The notes under the pieces: model-generated | What the model saw: only the letters and a program-made list of their open reading frames with translations | Databases searched by the model: none | What the model was told of the DNA's origin: nothing | Shown: piece after piece, positions 16,021-25,425 of the stretch | Layout: the number at the start of each line of letters is the position of its first letter | How positions within the stretch are numbered: the first letter of the stretch is position 1 | Translations under genes and position numbers: made by a program | Origin: Martelella sp. NC20 | Lineage (GTDB): Bacteria; Pseudomonadota; Alphaproteobacteria; Rhizobiales; Rhizobiaceae | Assembly (NCBI RefSeq): GCF_013459645.1 | Contig: NZ_CP054861.1 | Span: forward strand, 2,406,001-2,470,000 | Direction of reading: 5' to 3' | Length of the DNA stretch: 64,000 nucleotides

Positions 16021-17610
16021 ATGCCTTTTGAAATGATCTCCGCGACCGCGCTGAAGGCGCTGCTCGGGGAAGCGGACGAGTATGCCTTTCTGGATGTGCG
16101 CGAACATGGCCAGTATGGCGAGGGACACCCGTTCTTCTGCGTGAGCCTTCCCTATAGCGTCATCGAGCAGCGCGCGCCGCTGCTGGTGCCACGCCGTGAT
16201 ACGCTCTGCATCCTGATGGACAATGGCGACGGCGTTGCCGAACTGGCCCATGGCCGCATGGCCGCCATGGGGTATACCGCGCTTGTCGTGCTTGAAGGCG
16301 GCGCGCCGGCATGGGCTTCAGCCGGCTACACCCTGTTCAAGGGGGTCAATGTTCTCTCCAAGAGTTTCGGCGAGCTTGTGGAAGAGACCTGCCATACGCC
16401 GTCTATCTCCGCTGAGGACCTGCTGGAGATGCAGCGAAAAGGCGGGCCGCTGGTGATGTTGGACGGACGGCCGCCGCATGAATTCAACAAGATGTCCCTG
16501 CCTGGCGCCCGGTCGTGCCCCAACGCGGAACTGGCTTACCGGCTACCCGAACTCGTCCGCGATGAAACGACGCCGGTTGTGGTCAATTGCGCGGGCCGGA
16601 CGCGCTCCATCATCGGTGCCCAGTCGCTGCGCAATGTCGGCGTTCGCAACCCGGTCTACGCTCTGCGCAACGGCACGCAGGGATGGCGGCTGGCGGGGTT
16701 CGACCTGCAGCACGGGGAGAGCCCACAGCCGCAGCCCGGGCTCAGCGACCGTTCGGAGGCCTTGGCGGGAGCGCGCGCCGCCGATCTTGTGGCCCGTTTC
16801 GGACTGAAGATGATCTCCGCGTCGGAGCTTCAGAAAATGCGCGCGGACGCCGAGCGCACGACGTATGTTTTCGACGTCCGAACCGAAACGGAATATCGCG
16901 AGGCCCATGTCGCGGGCGCGATCCATGCGCCCGGCGGGCAACTGGTGCAGGCCACCGACGAATATCTGGCAACCCGCAATGCGCGGATCGTGCTCTGCGA
17001 TGATCTAGGATTGCGCGCGGCCGGAACGGCGGTGTGGCTTGCCGGCATGGGACATTCGGTCTTTATCCTTGACGTCGATTCCAGAAAGGGGACCGAAGCC
17101 GGAATGCCCTCGCTGCCGTCCGCGCCCTCATTCCGCGCGATTTCGCAGGCGGAATTGTTGCGGGCCCAGGCCTCGGGAGCGCGGCTCTACGATGCCTCGC
17201 GCGGAATGGAATACCGCAAGGCGCATGTCGAAGGCGCACGCTGGGTCACCCGCGCGCGGCTTTATGAAGACGATGTCGACAGCGAACCGATTGTTGTTCT
17301 CGGCCGTTCGGAGCAACTGGTGGGCGGCGTGATCGAGCGCCTCGCAGCGCTGGGCGCGGGCGACGTCTGCGGCTTTATCGGCGGTCCCGATCTCTGGGCG
17401 GAAGCCGGACTTGCGGTGGTTTCCACGCCTTACGAACCGGCGGAAGAGGCGTGTATCGACTTTCTTTTCTTCGTCCACGACCGGCATAATGACAATCTGG
17501 AGGCGGCGCGCCAATACCTTACCTGGGAGCTCAATCTGCTGAAGCAGCTTGACGCGCAGGAGCGCGGTGCGCTTAACCCTCTTATGGCTATGGAAGCGGA
17601 GCGCATGTGA
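16021..17610 (+). CDS. Four-domain rhodanese-like sulfurtransferase
   Basis: 529 residues made of four tandem rhodanese domains of about 110-130 residues. Domain 2 has an intact active-site loop (C190 in NCAGRTRS). Domain 3 has a cysteine (C326) with an atypical loop, CDDLGLRA. Domain 1 has Asp where the cysteine should be (MDNGDG) and domain 4 has none (VLGRSEQL), so these two are probably structural. Rhodaneses move sulfane sulfur between thiols and acceptors such as cyanide or sulfite. Placed 13 bases after the thiol dioxygenase and before a C-S lyase, it probably handles sulfur released in the same pathway. It is cytoplasmic, with no signal peptide. Confidence 0.88.
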   Translation: MPFEMISATALKALLGEADEYAFLDVREHGQYGEGHPFFCVSLPYSVIEQRAPLLVPRRDTLCILMDNGDGVAELAHGRMAAMGYTALVVLEGGAPAWASAGYTLFKGVNVLSKSFGELVEETCHTPSISAEDLLEMQRKGGPLVMLDGRPPHEFNKMSLPGARSCPNAELAYRLPELVRDETTPVVVNCAGRTRSIIGAQSLRNVGVRNPVYALRNGTQGWRLAGFDLQHGESPQPQPGLSDRSEALAGARAADLVARFGLKMISASELQKMRADAERTTYVFDVRTETEYREAHVAGAIHAPGGQLVQATDEYLATRNARIVLCDDLGLRAAGTAVWLAGMGHSVFILDVDSRKGTEAGMPSLPSAPSFRAISQAELLRAQASGARLYDASRGMEYRKAHVEGARWVTRARLYEDDVDSEPIVVLGRSEQLVGGVIERLAALGAGDVCGFIGGPDLWAEAGLAVVSTPYEPAEEACIDFLFFVHDRHNDNLEAARQYLTWELNLLKQLDAQERGALNPLMAMEAERM

Positions 17611-17611
17611 C

Positions 17612-18775
17612 ATGAAACGGGAAACAAAGCTTTGCCACTATGGCCAGCCCGGTCTGCCGGGGCCTGCCAACCCGCCGGTGGTGCGGGCGTCAACGATCCT
17701 GCATCAGACACTTGAAAGCTACAAGGCGCGCAAGACCGCGCGCGAGAGCGACGACAGCGTTCTTTCCTATGGCCGGCGGGGCACGACCACCGCCCATGCC
17801 CTGATGGAAGCGATCGCCGACCTTGAGGGCGGCGAGGGCGCGTGGCTCTATCCGACCGGCGTTGCGGCCATTTCGGCGGTCCTGATGGCGCTCTTGAGGC
17901 CGGGCGATCACTTCCTGCTGGTGGATACCATTTTCGCCGCCACCAGAACCTTCTGCGACGATGTGCTCGCCGAATTCGGCGTGCGCTACGATCTGTTTCC
18001 TTCGGACGCCACCGATCTGACGCCCTATATCCGCCCGGAGACCAGGCTGGTCTTCGTCGAATCGCCCGGTTCCCAGACCTTCGAAGTCATGGATCTTCCC
18101 GCCTTGTGCAAGAGCGCCCACGACCATGGTCTCACGGTCGTCGCCGACAACACCTATGCTTCCGGCTGGCTCTACCAGCCTCTGGCGCTCGGCTGTGACG
18201 TCTCGGTGATCGCCGGCACCAAATATCTCGGTGGCCATGCCGATGTGATGATGGGCGCCGCCAGCGCAACCGGCGAGGCCGCGCAGAAAATCCGCGCCGG
18301 CGCCATCGTGACCGGCCAGACGCTTGCCCCCGACGAGGCCTATGCCACGCTGCGGGGCATGCGCACCCTGTCGCTGCGTCTCGAGCGCCACGAAACCAAT
18401 GCGCTTCAACTGGCCAGGTGGCTGGAAGGGCGGACCGAAGTCGCGCGGGTGCTGCATCCGGCCCTTCCGGCCCATCCCGGGCACGCCTTGTGGGCGCGTG
18501 ACGCCAGCGGCTCGAACGGCCTGTTCAGCGTCGCCTTCGTTCCAGGCTTTGACGCGGGCGCGCTCGCCGACCGGCTTCGCCTGTTCTATGTCGGCAGCAG
18601 CTGGGGCGGGTTCGAAAGCCTGGTAATGCCGATCGCGCCCGCGCGCGACAGGGCAAGCCTGCGGGGGCTTCCCGAGGACAGCCAAATTCTCCGGTTCCAC
18701 GCGGGCCTCGAGCATATCGACGACCTCATCGAGGATCTCCAAACAGCGTTCGACGCCTTGTCGGAAAGTCAGTGA
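17612..18775 (+). CDS. Cystathionine beta-lyase-like PLP C-S lyase
   Basis: A 387-residue enzyme of the Cys/Met metabolism PLP family (MetC/MetB type). The PLP-binding segment is IAGTKYLGGH (K204), with the cofactor-contacting VVADNTYASGW (D179) upstream and the YGRRGTTTAHALMEAIADLEGG lead-in typical of proteobacterial cystathionine beta-lyases. It would cleave a C-S bond of a thioether amino acid to give pyruvate, ammonia and a thiol. The start at 17612 lies one base after the rhodanese stop; upstream extension overlaps that gene. Context with the dioxygenase and rhodanese suggests a catabolic lyase rather than methionine synthesis. Confidence 0.87.
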   Translation: MKRETKLCHYGQPGLPGPANPPVVRASTILHQTLESYKARKTARESDDSVLSYGRRGTTTAHALMEAIADLEGGEGAWLYPTGVAAISAVLMALLRPGDHFLLVDTIFAATRTFCDDVLAEFGVRYDLFPSDATDLTPYIRPETRLVFVESPGSQTFEVMDLPALCKSAHDHGLTVVADNTYASGWLYQPLALGCDVSVIAGTKYLGGHADVMMGAASATGEAAQKIRAGAIVTGQTLAPDEAYATLRGMRTLSLRLERHETNALQLARWLEGRTEVARVLHPALPAHPGHALWARDASGSNGLFSVAFVPGFDAGALADRLRLFYVGSSWGGFESLVMPIAPARDRASLRGLPEDSQILRFHAGLEHIDDLIEDLQTAFDALSESQ

Positions 18776-18869
18776 GAACATGAAGCGCGGCGAAAGGTCC
18801 TCGGACCCGGAACATACCCAACAGACAGGGACATTCCCGGCGGAAACGCTGTCGCGGTGTCGAAGCGGT

Positions 18870-19772
18870 TCAGAGCAAGGCGTGGCTGCGCATCGATGAC
18901 AGCAGCGTCTGTTTCGAGGTCTTCAGATGGTCGCGGGCCGCCGCCAGCGCGGCCTGTTCCTCGCGCGCGTTCAGCGCTTCGATGATTTTCAAGTGTTCGT
19001 CGATCGCGGCGCGGTTACGGTCCCGTTCGTCCTTTTTGTCCCACTGATAATGGTAGTGGAAGACGAGCGTGATCACCTTCTGGAATTCGGCAACAAAGCG
19101 GTTTTTCACCACGCTGCCAATGGCGGTGTGGAACCGTTCATCGAGCAGCGAGAAATCGTGATAGCGTTCGTCGATATCTTCGGCGAGCTTGATGTGGGCG
19201 CTTTTGAGGTCTTCGAGTTGTTTCCATATGCCATGGGTCGCCGGCAGGGCAACGAGATGTGAGACGGCGTTGAGTTCGAGCATGGTGCGGAAATCGGAAA
19301 GTTCGATCGCGAAATCGCGGGTGAAGCCGACCAATTCCCATCCGCCCCTGGGCCTTCTGCGAACCAGCCCGAAACGGCTCAACGAGGCGAGAAATTCCTG
19401 CAACCCATAGGCCTGCACGCCGAATTTGCGTGACAGGTCCGTCACGTTCAGCGCGGTGCCGGGCGGCACATCGAAGCGCAGGATCCAGTCGAGAAACTGG
19501 CGCTCGAGTTCGTCCTCCGATGGCTGGGTGGACTGAACGGCGAGCCTGTCCGTTTCATCGGGAAGCCTGAGCAGGATTTTCGAGCGGCCTTCCCATCTGA
19601 TAAGGCCCTCCGCGTGGAGCCGTTCGAGAGCGGAGCGCACGACGGTGCGGCTGACTTCGAGCTGTTGCGCCAGCGCCAGTTCGGCGGGAAGCTGATTGCC
19701 CGCCTGCCTGCCCGCGCAATAATCCAGAAGGTGGTTATAGGCCTCCCGAAAGCGCTCGTCAGTTCTTGCCAT
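18870..19772 (-). CDS. GntR family regulator with FCD domain
   Basis: About 300 residues. The N-terminal winged helix includes LPAELALAQQLEVSRTVVRSALERLHAEGLI and the C-terminal part is an all-helical FCD ligand-binding domain with the FRTMLELNAV segment. MARTDERF (start at 19772) is preferred over an ATG 22 codons upstream because GGAG lies nine bases before it and the upstream codons are not family-like. It diverges from the sugar-acid ABC operon and probably represses it; FCD regulators commonly sense hexuronates or aldonates. A perfect TTGTCGACAA palindrome lies in the intergenic region. Confidence 0.87.
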   Translation of the reverse strand: MARTDERFREAYNHLLDYCAGRQAGNQLPAELALAQQLEVSRTVVRSALERLHAEGLIRWEGRSKILLRLPDETDRLAVQSTQPSEDELERQFLDWILRFDVPPGTALNVTDLSRKFGVQAYGLQEFLASLSRFGLVRRRPRGGWELVGFTRDFAIELSDFRTMLELNAVSHLVALPATHGIWKQLEDLKSAHIKLAEDIDERYHDFSLLDERFHTAIGSVVKNRFVAEFQKVITLVFHYHYQWDKKDERDRNRAAIDEHLKIIEALNAREEQAALAAARDHLKTSKQTLLSSMRSHALL

Positions 19773-19815
19773 ATCCTGCTTCTCCGAAGTTTCCTCCTCT
19801 AACACGCGGACTGTT

Positions 19816-19845
19816 TTGTCGACAATGATAAAAAACAATTGACAA
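19816..19845. promoter_or_regulatory. Candidate GntR operator
   Basis: TTGTCGACAA (19816-19825) is a perfect 10-bp palindrome, and a second GACAATGAT copy follows at 19841-19849 (first copy 19821-19829). The site lies between the divergent GntR and ABC permease genes, where an FCD-type repressor would bind. The TTGACA at 19839-19844 could also be a -35 box for the operon, but no convincing -10 at the right spacing was found. Confidence 0.5.
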
Positions 19846-19903
19846 TGATGACTCCGTCGATAGTTTGGTACTTAATTATATTACACCGAACTTGGAGGAG
19901 CCC

Positions 19904-20929
19904 ATGTCGGCGGCGGTGGAGGAGACACATCCCGGCAGCAGGATCGGCAGGATCAGCGCGGGGACATTTCACCAATTGTCCGCGCTGATGACGCTGGCAT
20001 TGCTCATCGTGATTTTCGCCTTCGGCAATGCGGCTTTTCTTTCGGTCAATAACGGGCTGACGGTGCTGTTGCAGACTTCGGTGATCGGGCTGATCGGCAT
20101 CGGCATGACGATGGTGATCATCACCGGCGGCATCGATCTGTCGGTTGGTTCCGTCCTGGCGCTTTCGGGCACGGCGGCGGGTCTTATGGTCAAGGCCGGG
20201 CTTCCGGTGCCGGTGGCCATGTCGGCGGCGGTGCTGGTGGGGGCGTTCTGCGGGTTTATCAACGGTCTCGTCATCACCAAGATGCGCATCACGCCGTTCG
20301 TCGCCACGCTCGGTATGATGATGATCGCCCGCGGCACGGCCCTGCAACTGACCGGTGCCGCGCCGATTTCCCAGCTTGGCGAGGCTTTCGGCGTTCTGGG
20401 CAATGGCGCGCTGTTCCGCGACGTGGAAAAACTGCCCAACGGGCTCTCCAGGGTCGTCTTTCCGGGCATTCCCTATCCGGCCATTCTGCTTTTGATCGTC
20501 GCCCTCTGCGCGGCCTATCTGCTGCGCCGGCGCGCGCTCGGCCGCCATATCTATGCGACCGGCTCCAACGAGGAAGCAGCACGGCTTTCCGGCGTCAATG
20601 TCGATGCCACCAAGATCGCCGCCTATGCCCTGTCCGGCGCGCTTGCCGGCATTGCCGGAAACGTCCTGATGTCGCGCCTTGTGACCGCCCAGCCCAATGA
20701 GGGGGTGATGTACGAACTCGACGCCATCGCCTCGGCCGTGATCGGCGGGGCTTCGCTGATGGGCGGCGTCGGCGGCATTTCCGGCACCATGATCGGAGCC
20801 TTCATCATCGGCGTGCTGCGCAACGGGCTGAACATGTCCGGCGTATCGGCCTTTATCCAGCAGATTATCATCGGTTTTGTCGTCATTCTGGCCGTCTTCA
20901 TAGACCAGTTGCGCAGTAACCGACGGTAA
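19904..20929 (+). CDS. Sugar ABC transporter permease, RbsC type
   Basis: A 341-residue membrane protein of the branched RbsC/AraH family with about ten hydrophobic segments and the signatures GLIGIGMTMVIITGGIDLSVGSVLALSG and SAVIGGASLMGGVGGISGTMIGA. GGAGGAG lies four bases upstream of the ATG. With the binding protein and ATPase downstream it forms a CUT2-type importer. Order in this operon is permease, binding protein, ATPase. The neighbouring enzymes suggest the substrate is an aldonate or uronate, or a glycoside of one. Confidence 0.92.
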   Translation: MSAAVEETHPGSRIGRISAGTFHQLSALMTLALLIVIFAFGNAAFLSVNNGLTVLLQTSVIGLIGIGMTMVIITGGIDLSVGSVLALSGTAAGLMVKAGLPVPVAMSAAVLVGAFCGFINGLVITKMRITPFVATLGMMMIARGTALQLTGAAPISQLGEAFGVLGNGALFRDVEKLPNGLSRVVFPGIPYPAILLLIVALCAAYLLRRRALGRHIYATGSNEEAARLSGVNVDATKIAAYALSGALAGIAGNVLMSRLVTAQPNEGVMYELDAIASAVIGGASLMGGVGGISGTMIGAFIIGVLRNGLNMSGVSAFIQQIIIGFVVILAVFIDQLRSNRR

Positions 20930-20964
20930 GAACTCAAATCATGTCTTTAAAGGGAGGAGAAACC

Positions 20965-21909
20965 ATGAAGACGATTTTGAAAGCAGTGCTTGCAGCCAGT
21001 GCCATCGCCGCCGTGCCGTTTGCGGGGGCGAGTGCCGCGGAAATCGCGGTCATCGTCAAGACGACCAATTCCAACTTCTGGCAAAACGTCAACAAGGGCG
21101 CAACGGCCGCCGTTGACGGCCAGTCGGACATCACCATGACCTTCGACGGTCCGGCTTCCGAATCCGATATCGCGGCGGAAGTGAACATGGTCGACAACGC
21201 CGTCAACAAGGGCGTTGCCGGTATCGTGCTCGCCCCGTCCGATCCGGATGCGCTGGTGCCCGCCGTCAAGCGGGCCAATGAATCCGGCATTCCGGTGGCG
21301 ATCATCGACTCGGGCCTTTCGGATGCCGGCGAGGGCACCTACCAGACCTTCCTGTCCACCGACAACTGCGCCGCAGGCGAGCTGGCCGCTGACAGGATGA
21401 TCGAACTGACGGGCGGCGAAGGCAAGGTTGCCGTGATGTCCTATGTGGCGGGCGTGGGCTCGGAAATCGGCCGCGTCGGCTGCTTCGTCGACAAGATCAA
21501 GGCCCAGTCCAAGGTCGAGATCGTCGGTCCCTATTATTCGCAGTCGCAGATGGCGACCGCGTTGAACCAGACCACCGATATTCTGGCCGCCAATCCGGAC
21601 CTGAAGGGCATTTTCGGAGCCAATGAGCCGACGGCGGTCGGTATGGGCCGCGCCATCAAGCAGGCCGGCAAGGCCGGGCAGATCGCCGCCATCGGCTTTG
21701 ACGGCAACAAGGACCTCCAGGACTTCGTCAAGGACGGCACCCTCAATGCCATTCTGGTGCAGGGGTCGTATCAGATGGGCGAGAAGGGCGTTCAGGCGGT
21801 CATGGATCTGATTGCCGGCAAGTCCGTCGAGCCTCAGATCGACACCGGCGTCGTGCTTGTCACCAAGGACAATATCGACTCCGACGAAGCCATGAACGTG
21901 CTTTACTGA
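20965..21909 (+). CDS. Sugar ABC transporter substrate-binding protein
   Basis: A 314-residue periplasmic binding protein of the ribose/galactose class (peripla_BP_4). The signal peptide MKTILKAVLAASAIAAVPFAGASA is followed by AEIAVIVKTTNSNFWQNVNKG and the ligand-site landmarks VAGIVLAPSDPDALVPAVK and GIFGANEPTAVGMGRAIK. The ATG at 20965 is preferred over one at 20941 because GGGAGGAG sits just upstream of it and the signal peptide then starts correctly. It binds the sugar or sugar acid in the periplasm for the CUT2 importer. Confidence 0.92.
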   Translation: MKTILKAVLAASAIAAVPFAGASAAEIAVIVKTTNSNFWQNVNKGATAAVDGQSDITMTFDGPASESDIAAEVNMVDNAVNKGVAGIVLAPSDPDALVPAVKRANESGIPVAIIDSGLSDAGEGTYQTFLSTDNCAAGELAADRMIELTGGEGKVAVMSYVAGVGSEIGRVGCFVDKIKAQSKVEIVGPYYSQSQMATALNQTTDILAANPDLKGIFGANEPTAVGMGRAIKQAGKAGQIAAIGFDGNKDLQDFVKDGTLNAILVQGSYQMGEKGVQAVMDLIAGKSVEPQIDTGVVLVTKDNIDSDEAMNVLY

Positions 21910-21975
21910 TGTAAGAAACGTCGCGCGGGGCTCAGGCGTCCCGCGCGATCCATGCATGATAACGCAGGACAGACC

Positions 21976-22746
21976 ATGACTCCGCTTGTTGAGATGATTG
22001 ACATCGAGAAACATTTCGGCGGCGTGAACGCCGTCAACGGCGTGTCGCTCAATCTTTATCCCGGCGAGGTGGTCGGCGTTCTCGGCCATAACGGGGCGGG
22101 CAAATCCTGCCTGATGCGCATTCTTTCCGGCGCCATGGTTCCAAGCAGCGGGACGATCCGCGTCGGCGGAACGGAGGTCAGGCTGGAGACGCCGCATGAT
22201 GCGCGTCGCCACGGCATCGAGACCATCTACCAGACCCTGGCGCTCGCCGATCATCTCGATGCGCCCGCCAATCTGTTCCTGGGGCGCGAACTGAAGACCC
22301 GCTGGGGCAATCTGGACGACAGGCGAATGATGGCGGAAGCCAGAAAGGTTCTGGCCCGGCTCAACCCGAATTTCCGCAATCTGGGCGACCCGGTTTCGCG
22401 CCTTTCTGGCGGGCAGCGGCAGGTGATCGCCATCGGCCGCGCGCTCTATTTCAACGCCAGAATTTTGATCATGGATGAGCCCACCGCCGCCCTCGGCCCC
22501 TCCGAATCCGCCATGGTCGCCGATCTCATCCGGCAATTGCGCGACGAGGGCATCGGCATCTTCCTCGTCAGCCACGACATGCATGACGTGTTCGATCTGT
22601 GTGACCGCGTCATCGTGATGAACCGGGGGGAGCAGGTCGGCGCGCACGGCATCGAAGAGGTCACCAAGGACGATATTCTGAGCCTGATCATCAAGGGCGA
22701 ACTTCCCATGGACTGGACGCCTCGGAACCAAGGACAATTGCAATGA
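21976..22746 (+). CDS. Sugar ABC transporter ATP-binding protein (single NBD)
   Basis: About 256 residues with one nucleotide-binding domain: Walker A GHNGAGKS, signature [15 protein letters not shown], Walker [13 protein letters not shown] and the H-loop VSHDMHD. Many CUT2 systems use a double-length RbsA ATPase; here only a single domain is encoded, as in FrcA-type transporters, so it should act as a homodimer. The start at 21976 is chosen for AGGA seven bases upstream; an ATG eight codons earlier is also in frame. It overlaps the following dehydrogenase start by four bases. Confidence 0.92.
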   Translation: MTPLVEMIDIEKHFGGVNAVNGVSLNLYPGEVVGVLGHNGAGKSCLMRILSGAMVPSSGTIRVGGTEVRLETPHDARRHGIETIYQTLALADHLDAPANLFLGRELKTRWGNLDDRRMMAEARKVLARLNPNFRNLGDPVSRLSGGQRQVIAIGRALYFNARILIMDEPTAALGPSESAMVADLIRQLRDEGIGIFLVSHDMHDVFDLCDRVIVMNRGEQVGAHGIEEVTKDDILSLIIKGELPMDWTPRNQGQLQ

Positions 22747-23783
22747 ATCGCCCGGAACGAATGAATTCCGACGTCGCCACCATGACCTGCGGCGTCTGCG
22801 TCGAACCCGGCCTTTTCGAACTGCGGCAGGCGCCTTTGCCTGTGGAGGCGCCCGAGGGCTGGGCTCTGGTGGATATCTGCGCCATCGGCATCTGCGGCAC
22901 GGATTATCATATTTTCGAGGGCAAGCATCCCTATCTGAATTATCCGCGCGTCATCGGCCACGAACTGAGCGGCAGGCTTGTTGGCGATGCCGCAGGGCTC
23001 GCAGCCGGCGATCTCGTCGTCGTCAATCCTTACGTTTCCTGCGGCTCCTGTCATGCCTGCAGCCGCGGCAAGCCCAATTGCTGCGAGAAGATCGAGGTGC
23101 TAGGCGTTCATCGCGACGGCGGCATGAGCGCGCGCGTCGCGGTGCCGGAAGGCAACCTCTATCCCGCCGCGGGGCTGACGGAGATACAGGCGGCGATGGT
23201 GGAGTTTCTGTCGATCGGCGCGCATGCCGTGGCGCGTTCGGGCATTGCGAAGGGAGACCGGGTGCTCGTCACCGGGGCGGGGCCAATCGGCATCGGCACG
23301 GCGCTGTTTGCCCGGCTGGAAGGCGCCGACGTGCATCTCCTCGATCTGAGCAGGGAACGCTTGGCCATGGCGGCGGAGAAATTCGGCTTCGAACACCTGC
23401 ATAATGACAGCGATCCGGCCGGCATGCTGACCGGCGAACTGGCCTCAGGCTTCGACATCGTTTTCGATGCCACCGGTTCGGCCCGCGCCATCGAGGCAGG
23501 TTTCCCGTTGCTCGCCCACGGCTCGACCTATGTGCTCGTGTCCGTGGTCAAGGACGACATCACCTTCAACGATGCCGAGTTCCACAAGCGCGAGACCCGC
23601 ATTATCGGTAGTCGCAATGCGCTGAAAGCCGACTTCATGCGGGTGATGGACGCGATCCGCAGCGCAAAGATAGACACCGATGCGCTGCTGTCGGTCGAAT
23701 TGCCGCTGGCCGACCTGCCGGAGCGGTTCGCCGCGTTGGCGGGCGACCGCAGCGGGCTGATCAAGGCGATGGTGCGGCCATGA
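22743..23783 (+). CDS. Zinc-dependent alcohol/polyol dehydrogenase (MDR family)
   Basis: 346 residues of the medium-chain dehydrogenase family. Catalytic zinc ligands are visible ([10 protein letters not shown] and GHELSG), the structural zinc cysteines are [15 protein letters not shown], and the Rossmann motif is [13 protein letters not shown]. It resembles L-gulonate 5-dehydrogenase, L-idonate dehydrogenase and RspB-type enzymes, so it probably oxidises an aldonate C5-OH to a keto-sugar acid in the cytoplasm. It overlaps its neighbours on both sides (ATGA type), showing a tight operon with altronate dehydratase. Confidence 0.87.
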   Translation: MNRPERMNSDVATMTCGVCVEPGLFELRQAPLPVEAPEGWALVDICAIGICGTDYHIFEGKHPYLNYPRVIGHELSGRLVGDAAGLAAGDLVVVNPYVSCGSCHACSRGKPNCCEKIEVLGVHRDGGMSARVAVPEGNLYPAAGLTEIQAAMVEFLSIGAHAVARSGIAKGDRVLVTGAGPIGIGTALFARLEGADVHLLDLSRERLAMAAEKFGFEHLHNDSDPAGMLTGELASGFDIVFDATGSARAIEAGFPLLAHGSTYVLVSVVKDDITFNDAEFHKRETRIIGSRNALKADFMRVMDAIRSAKIDTDALLSVELPLADLPERFAALAGDRSGLIKAMVRP

Positions 23784-25282
23784 GCGGTGAACGGTCCAAC
23801 ATTCTCCGGCTCCATGCCGAAGACAATGTCTGCATTGCGCTTGCCGATCTGAAAGCGGGGGAGGCGGGTGCTGGCGAGGCCATTCCGCGCGGCCACAAAA
23901 TGGCGCTTACGGCCATCCCGCAAGGCGCGTTCGTGCGCAAATACGGTCAGATCATCGGCGTTGCGACGGTCGATATCGCCGCGGGCACCCATGTGCACAC
24001 GCAAAATCTCGGTGTCGGCACGGAGCGCGGCGGCGATGTCGACGCGGGCGCAATCCAACCGGTTACGCCGGCGTCGGTGCGCGACACCTTCATGGGCTAC
24101 AAGCGCCCGGACGGACGGGTCGGAACGCGCAACTTCGTCGGCATTCTGACCACGGTGAACTGTTCGGGCTCGGTCGCCCATTTCATTGCCGAGGAAGCAG
24201 AGCGCTCTGGCCTGTTCGCCGACCTCAAAAATGTCGACGGCGTGGTGCCGATCGCCCACGGTTCGGGCTGCGGCATGGCCGGGCAGGGCGAGGGCTACGA
24301 GACGCTGATGCGCACGTTGGCCGGTTACGCGCAGCACCCTAATTTCGGGGCGATCCTGCTGGTTGGGCTCGGCTGTGAGGTCATGCAGCTCCCCGTGCTG
24401 GCCGCGAAAAAGGAGCTGCGGGACCCGAGCCGCTTCCAGTTTCTGACGATCCAGAATGCGGGCGGGACGCGCAAGACCGTCGAGGCGGCGCTGCCGGTGC
24501 TTCGCCCGTTGGCCGAGACGGCAAACGGTACCATGCGCGAATCGGTGTCCGCCGAACATCTGGTCATCGGCATGCAGTGCGGCGGTTCTGACGGCCTTTC
24601 CGGCATTACCGCCAACCCGGCGCTTGGCATCGCCTCGGACATGGTGGTGGCGCAGGGCGGCACCTCGATCCTGTCGGAAACCTCGGAAATCTATGGCGCG
24701 GAACATCTCCTGACCCGACGGGCGCGGCCCGAGATCGCCGCCGCGTTGATGGAGCGTATTGCCTGGTGGGAGGATTACTGCGCCCGCAATGGCGGCGAGA
24801 TGGACAATAATCCCTCGCCCGGCAACAAGCGGGGCGGGCTCACCACCATCCTGGAAAAATCCCTCGGGGCGGTCGCCAAGGGCGGGTCGGCGCCGCTGGA
24901 GGCGGTCTACAAATATGCCGAGCCGATCGACCGGCACGGCTTCGTGTTCATGGACAGCCCCGGCTATGATCCCTGTTCTGTGACCGGGCAGGTGGCCTCG
25001 GGCGCCAACCTGATCGTCTTTACCACCGGGCGCGGCTCGGTTTCGGGCTATCGCCCTGTGCCCTGCATCAAGATCGCCACCAACAACGATCTGTGGGCGC
25101 GCATGGGCGAGGACATGGATATCAATTGCGGCGATGTGATCGACGGCGTGCCGCTTGCCGACAAGGGCGCGGAAATCTACCGGATGATGCTCGCCGTCGC
25201 CTCCGGCCAGCCGACAAAAAGCGAGGCGCAGGGCTTTGGCCGGGTGGAATTCGTTCCCTGGCAGATCGGCGCGGTGATGTAG
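23780..25282 (+). CDS. uxaA: Altronate dehydratase, UxaA family
   Basis: A full-length 500-residue UxaA-type dehydratase: an N-terminal SAF domain (about residues 1-100) followed by the catalytic domain with FMGYKRPDGRVGTRN, HGSGCGM, MQCGGSDGLSGITANPALG and GRGSVSGYRPVPCIKI. UxaA converts D-altronate to 2-keto-3-deoxygluconate. It is translated in overlap with the dehydrogenase upstream. Relatives include galactarate dehydratase and other aldonate dehydratases, so altronate is the best guess but not proven. Confidence 0.87.
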   Translation: MSGERSNILRLHAEDNVCIALADLKAGEAGAGEAIPRGHKMALTAIPQGAFVRKYGQIIGVATVDIAAGTHVHTQNLGVGTERGGDVDAGAIQPVTPASVRDTFMGYKRPDGRVGTRNFVGILTTVNCSGSVAHFIAEEAERSGLFADLKNVDGVVPIAHGSGCGMAGQGEGYETLMRTLAGYAQHPNFGAILLVGLGCEVMQLPVLAAKKELRDPSRFQFLTIQNAGGTRKTVEAALPVLRPLAETANGTMRESVSAEHLVIGMQCGGSDGLSGITANPALGIASDMVVAQGGTSILSETSEIYGAEHLLTRRARPEIAAALMERIAWWEDYCARNGGEMDNNPSPGNKRGGLTTILEKSLGAVAKGGSAPLEAVYKYAEPIDRHGFVFMDSPGYDPCSVTGQVASGANLIVFTTGRGSVSGYRPVPCIKIATNNDLWARMGEDMDINCGDVIDGVPLADKGAEIYRMMLAVASGQPTKSEAQGFGRVEFVPWQIGAVM

Positions 25283-25425
25283 CGTGGCGGTTCGCGATAT
25301 TAACGAGGCGAGTGTCGAACGCAGGCTTCTGTTCCGGCATCCACAATCGTTCCTGTTCCGCTGACCGCCTCGCCGGGACAGTTTGTATCTTGTGATTAAG
25401 AACAGCAAATGATCTGGAGAAGTGC

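Noticed and set aside
18776..18869. Search for a bidirectional terminator between the C-S lyase and the convergent GntR gene
   Set aside because: No stem with an adjoining T-run on either strand was found in the 94-base gap.
20947..22743. A 598-codon minus-strand open frame opposite the ABC transporter genes
   Set aside because: It spans two intact plus-strand genes and their intergenic gap and has a shadow-type composition with no motif.
23528..25408. A 626-codon minus-strand open frame opposite the dehydrogenase and uxaA
   Set aside because: Antisense shadow; the plus strand carries conserved zinc and dehydratase motifs.
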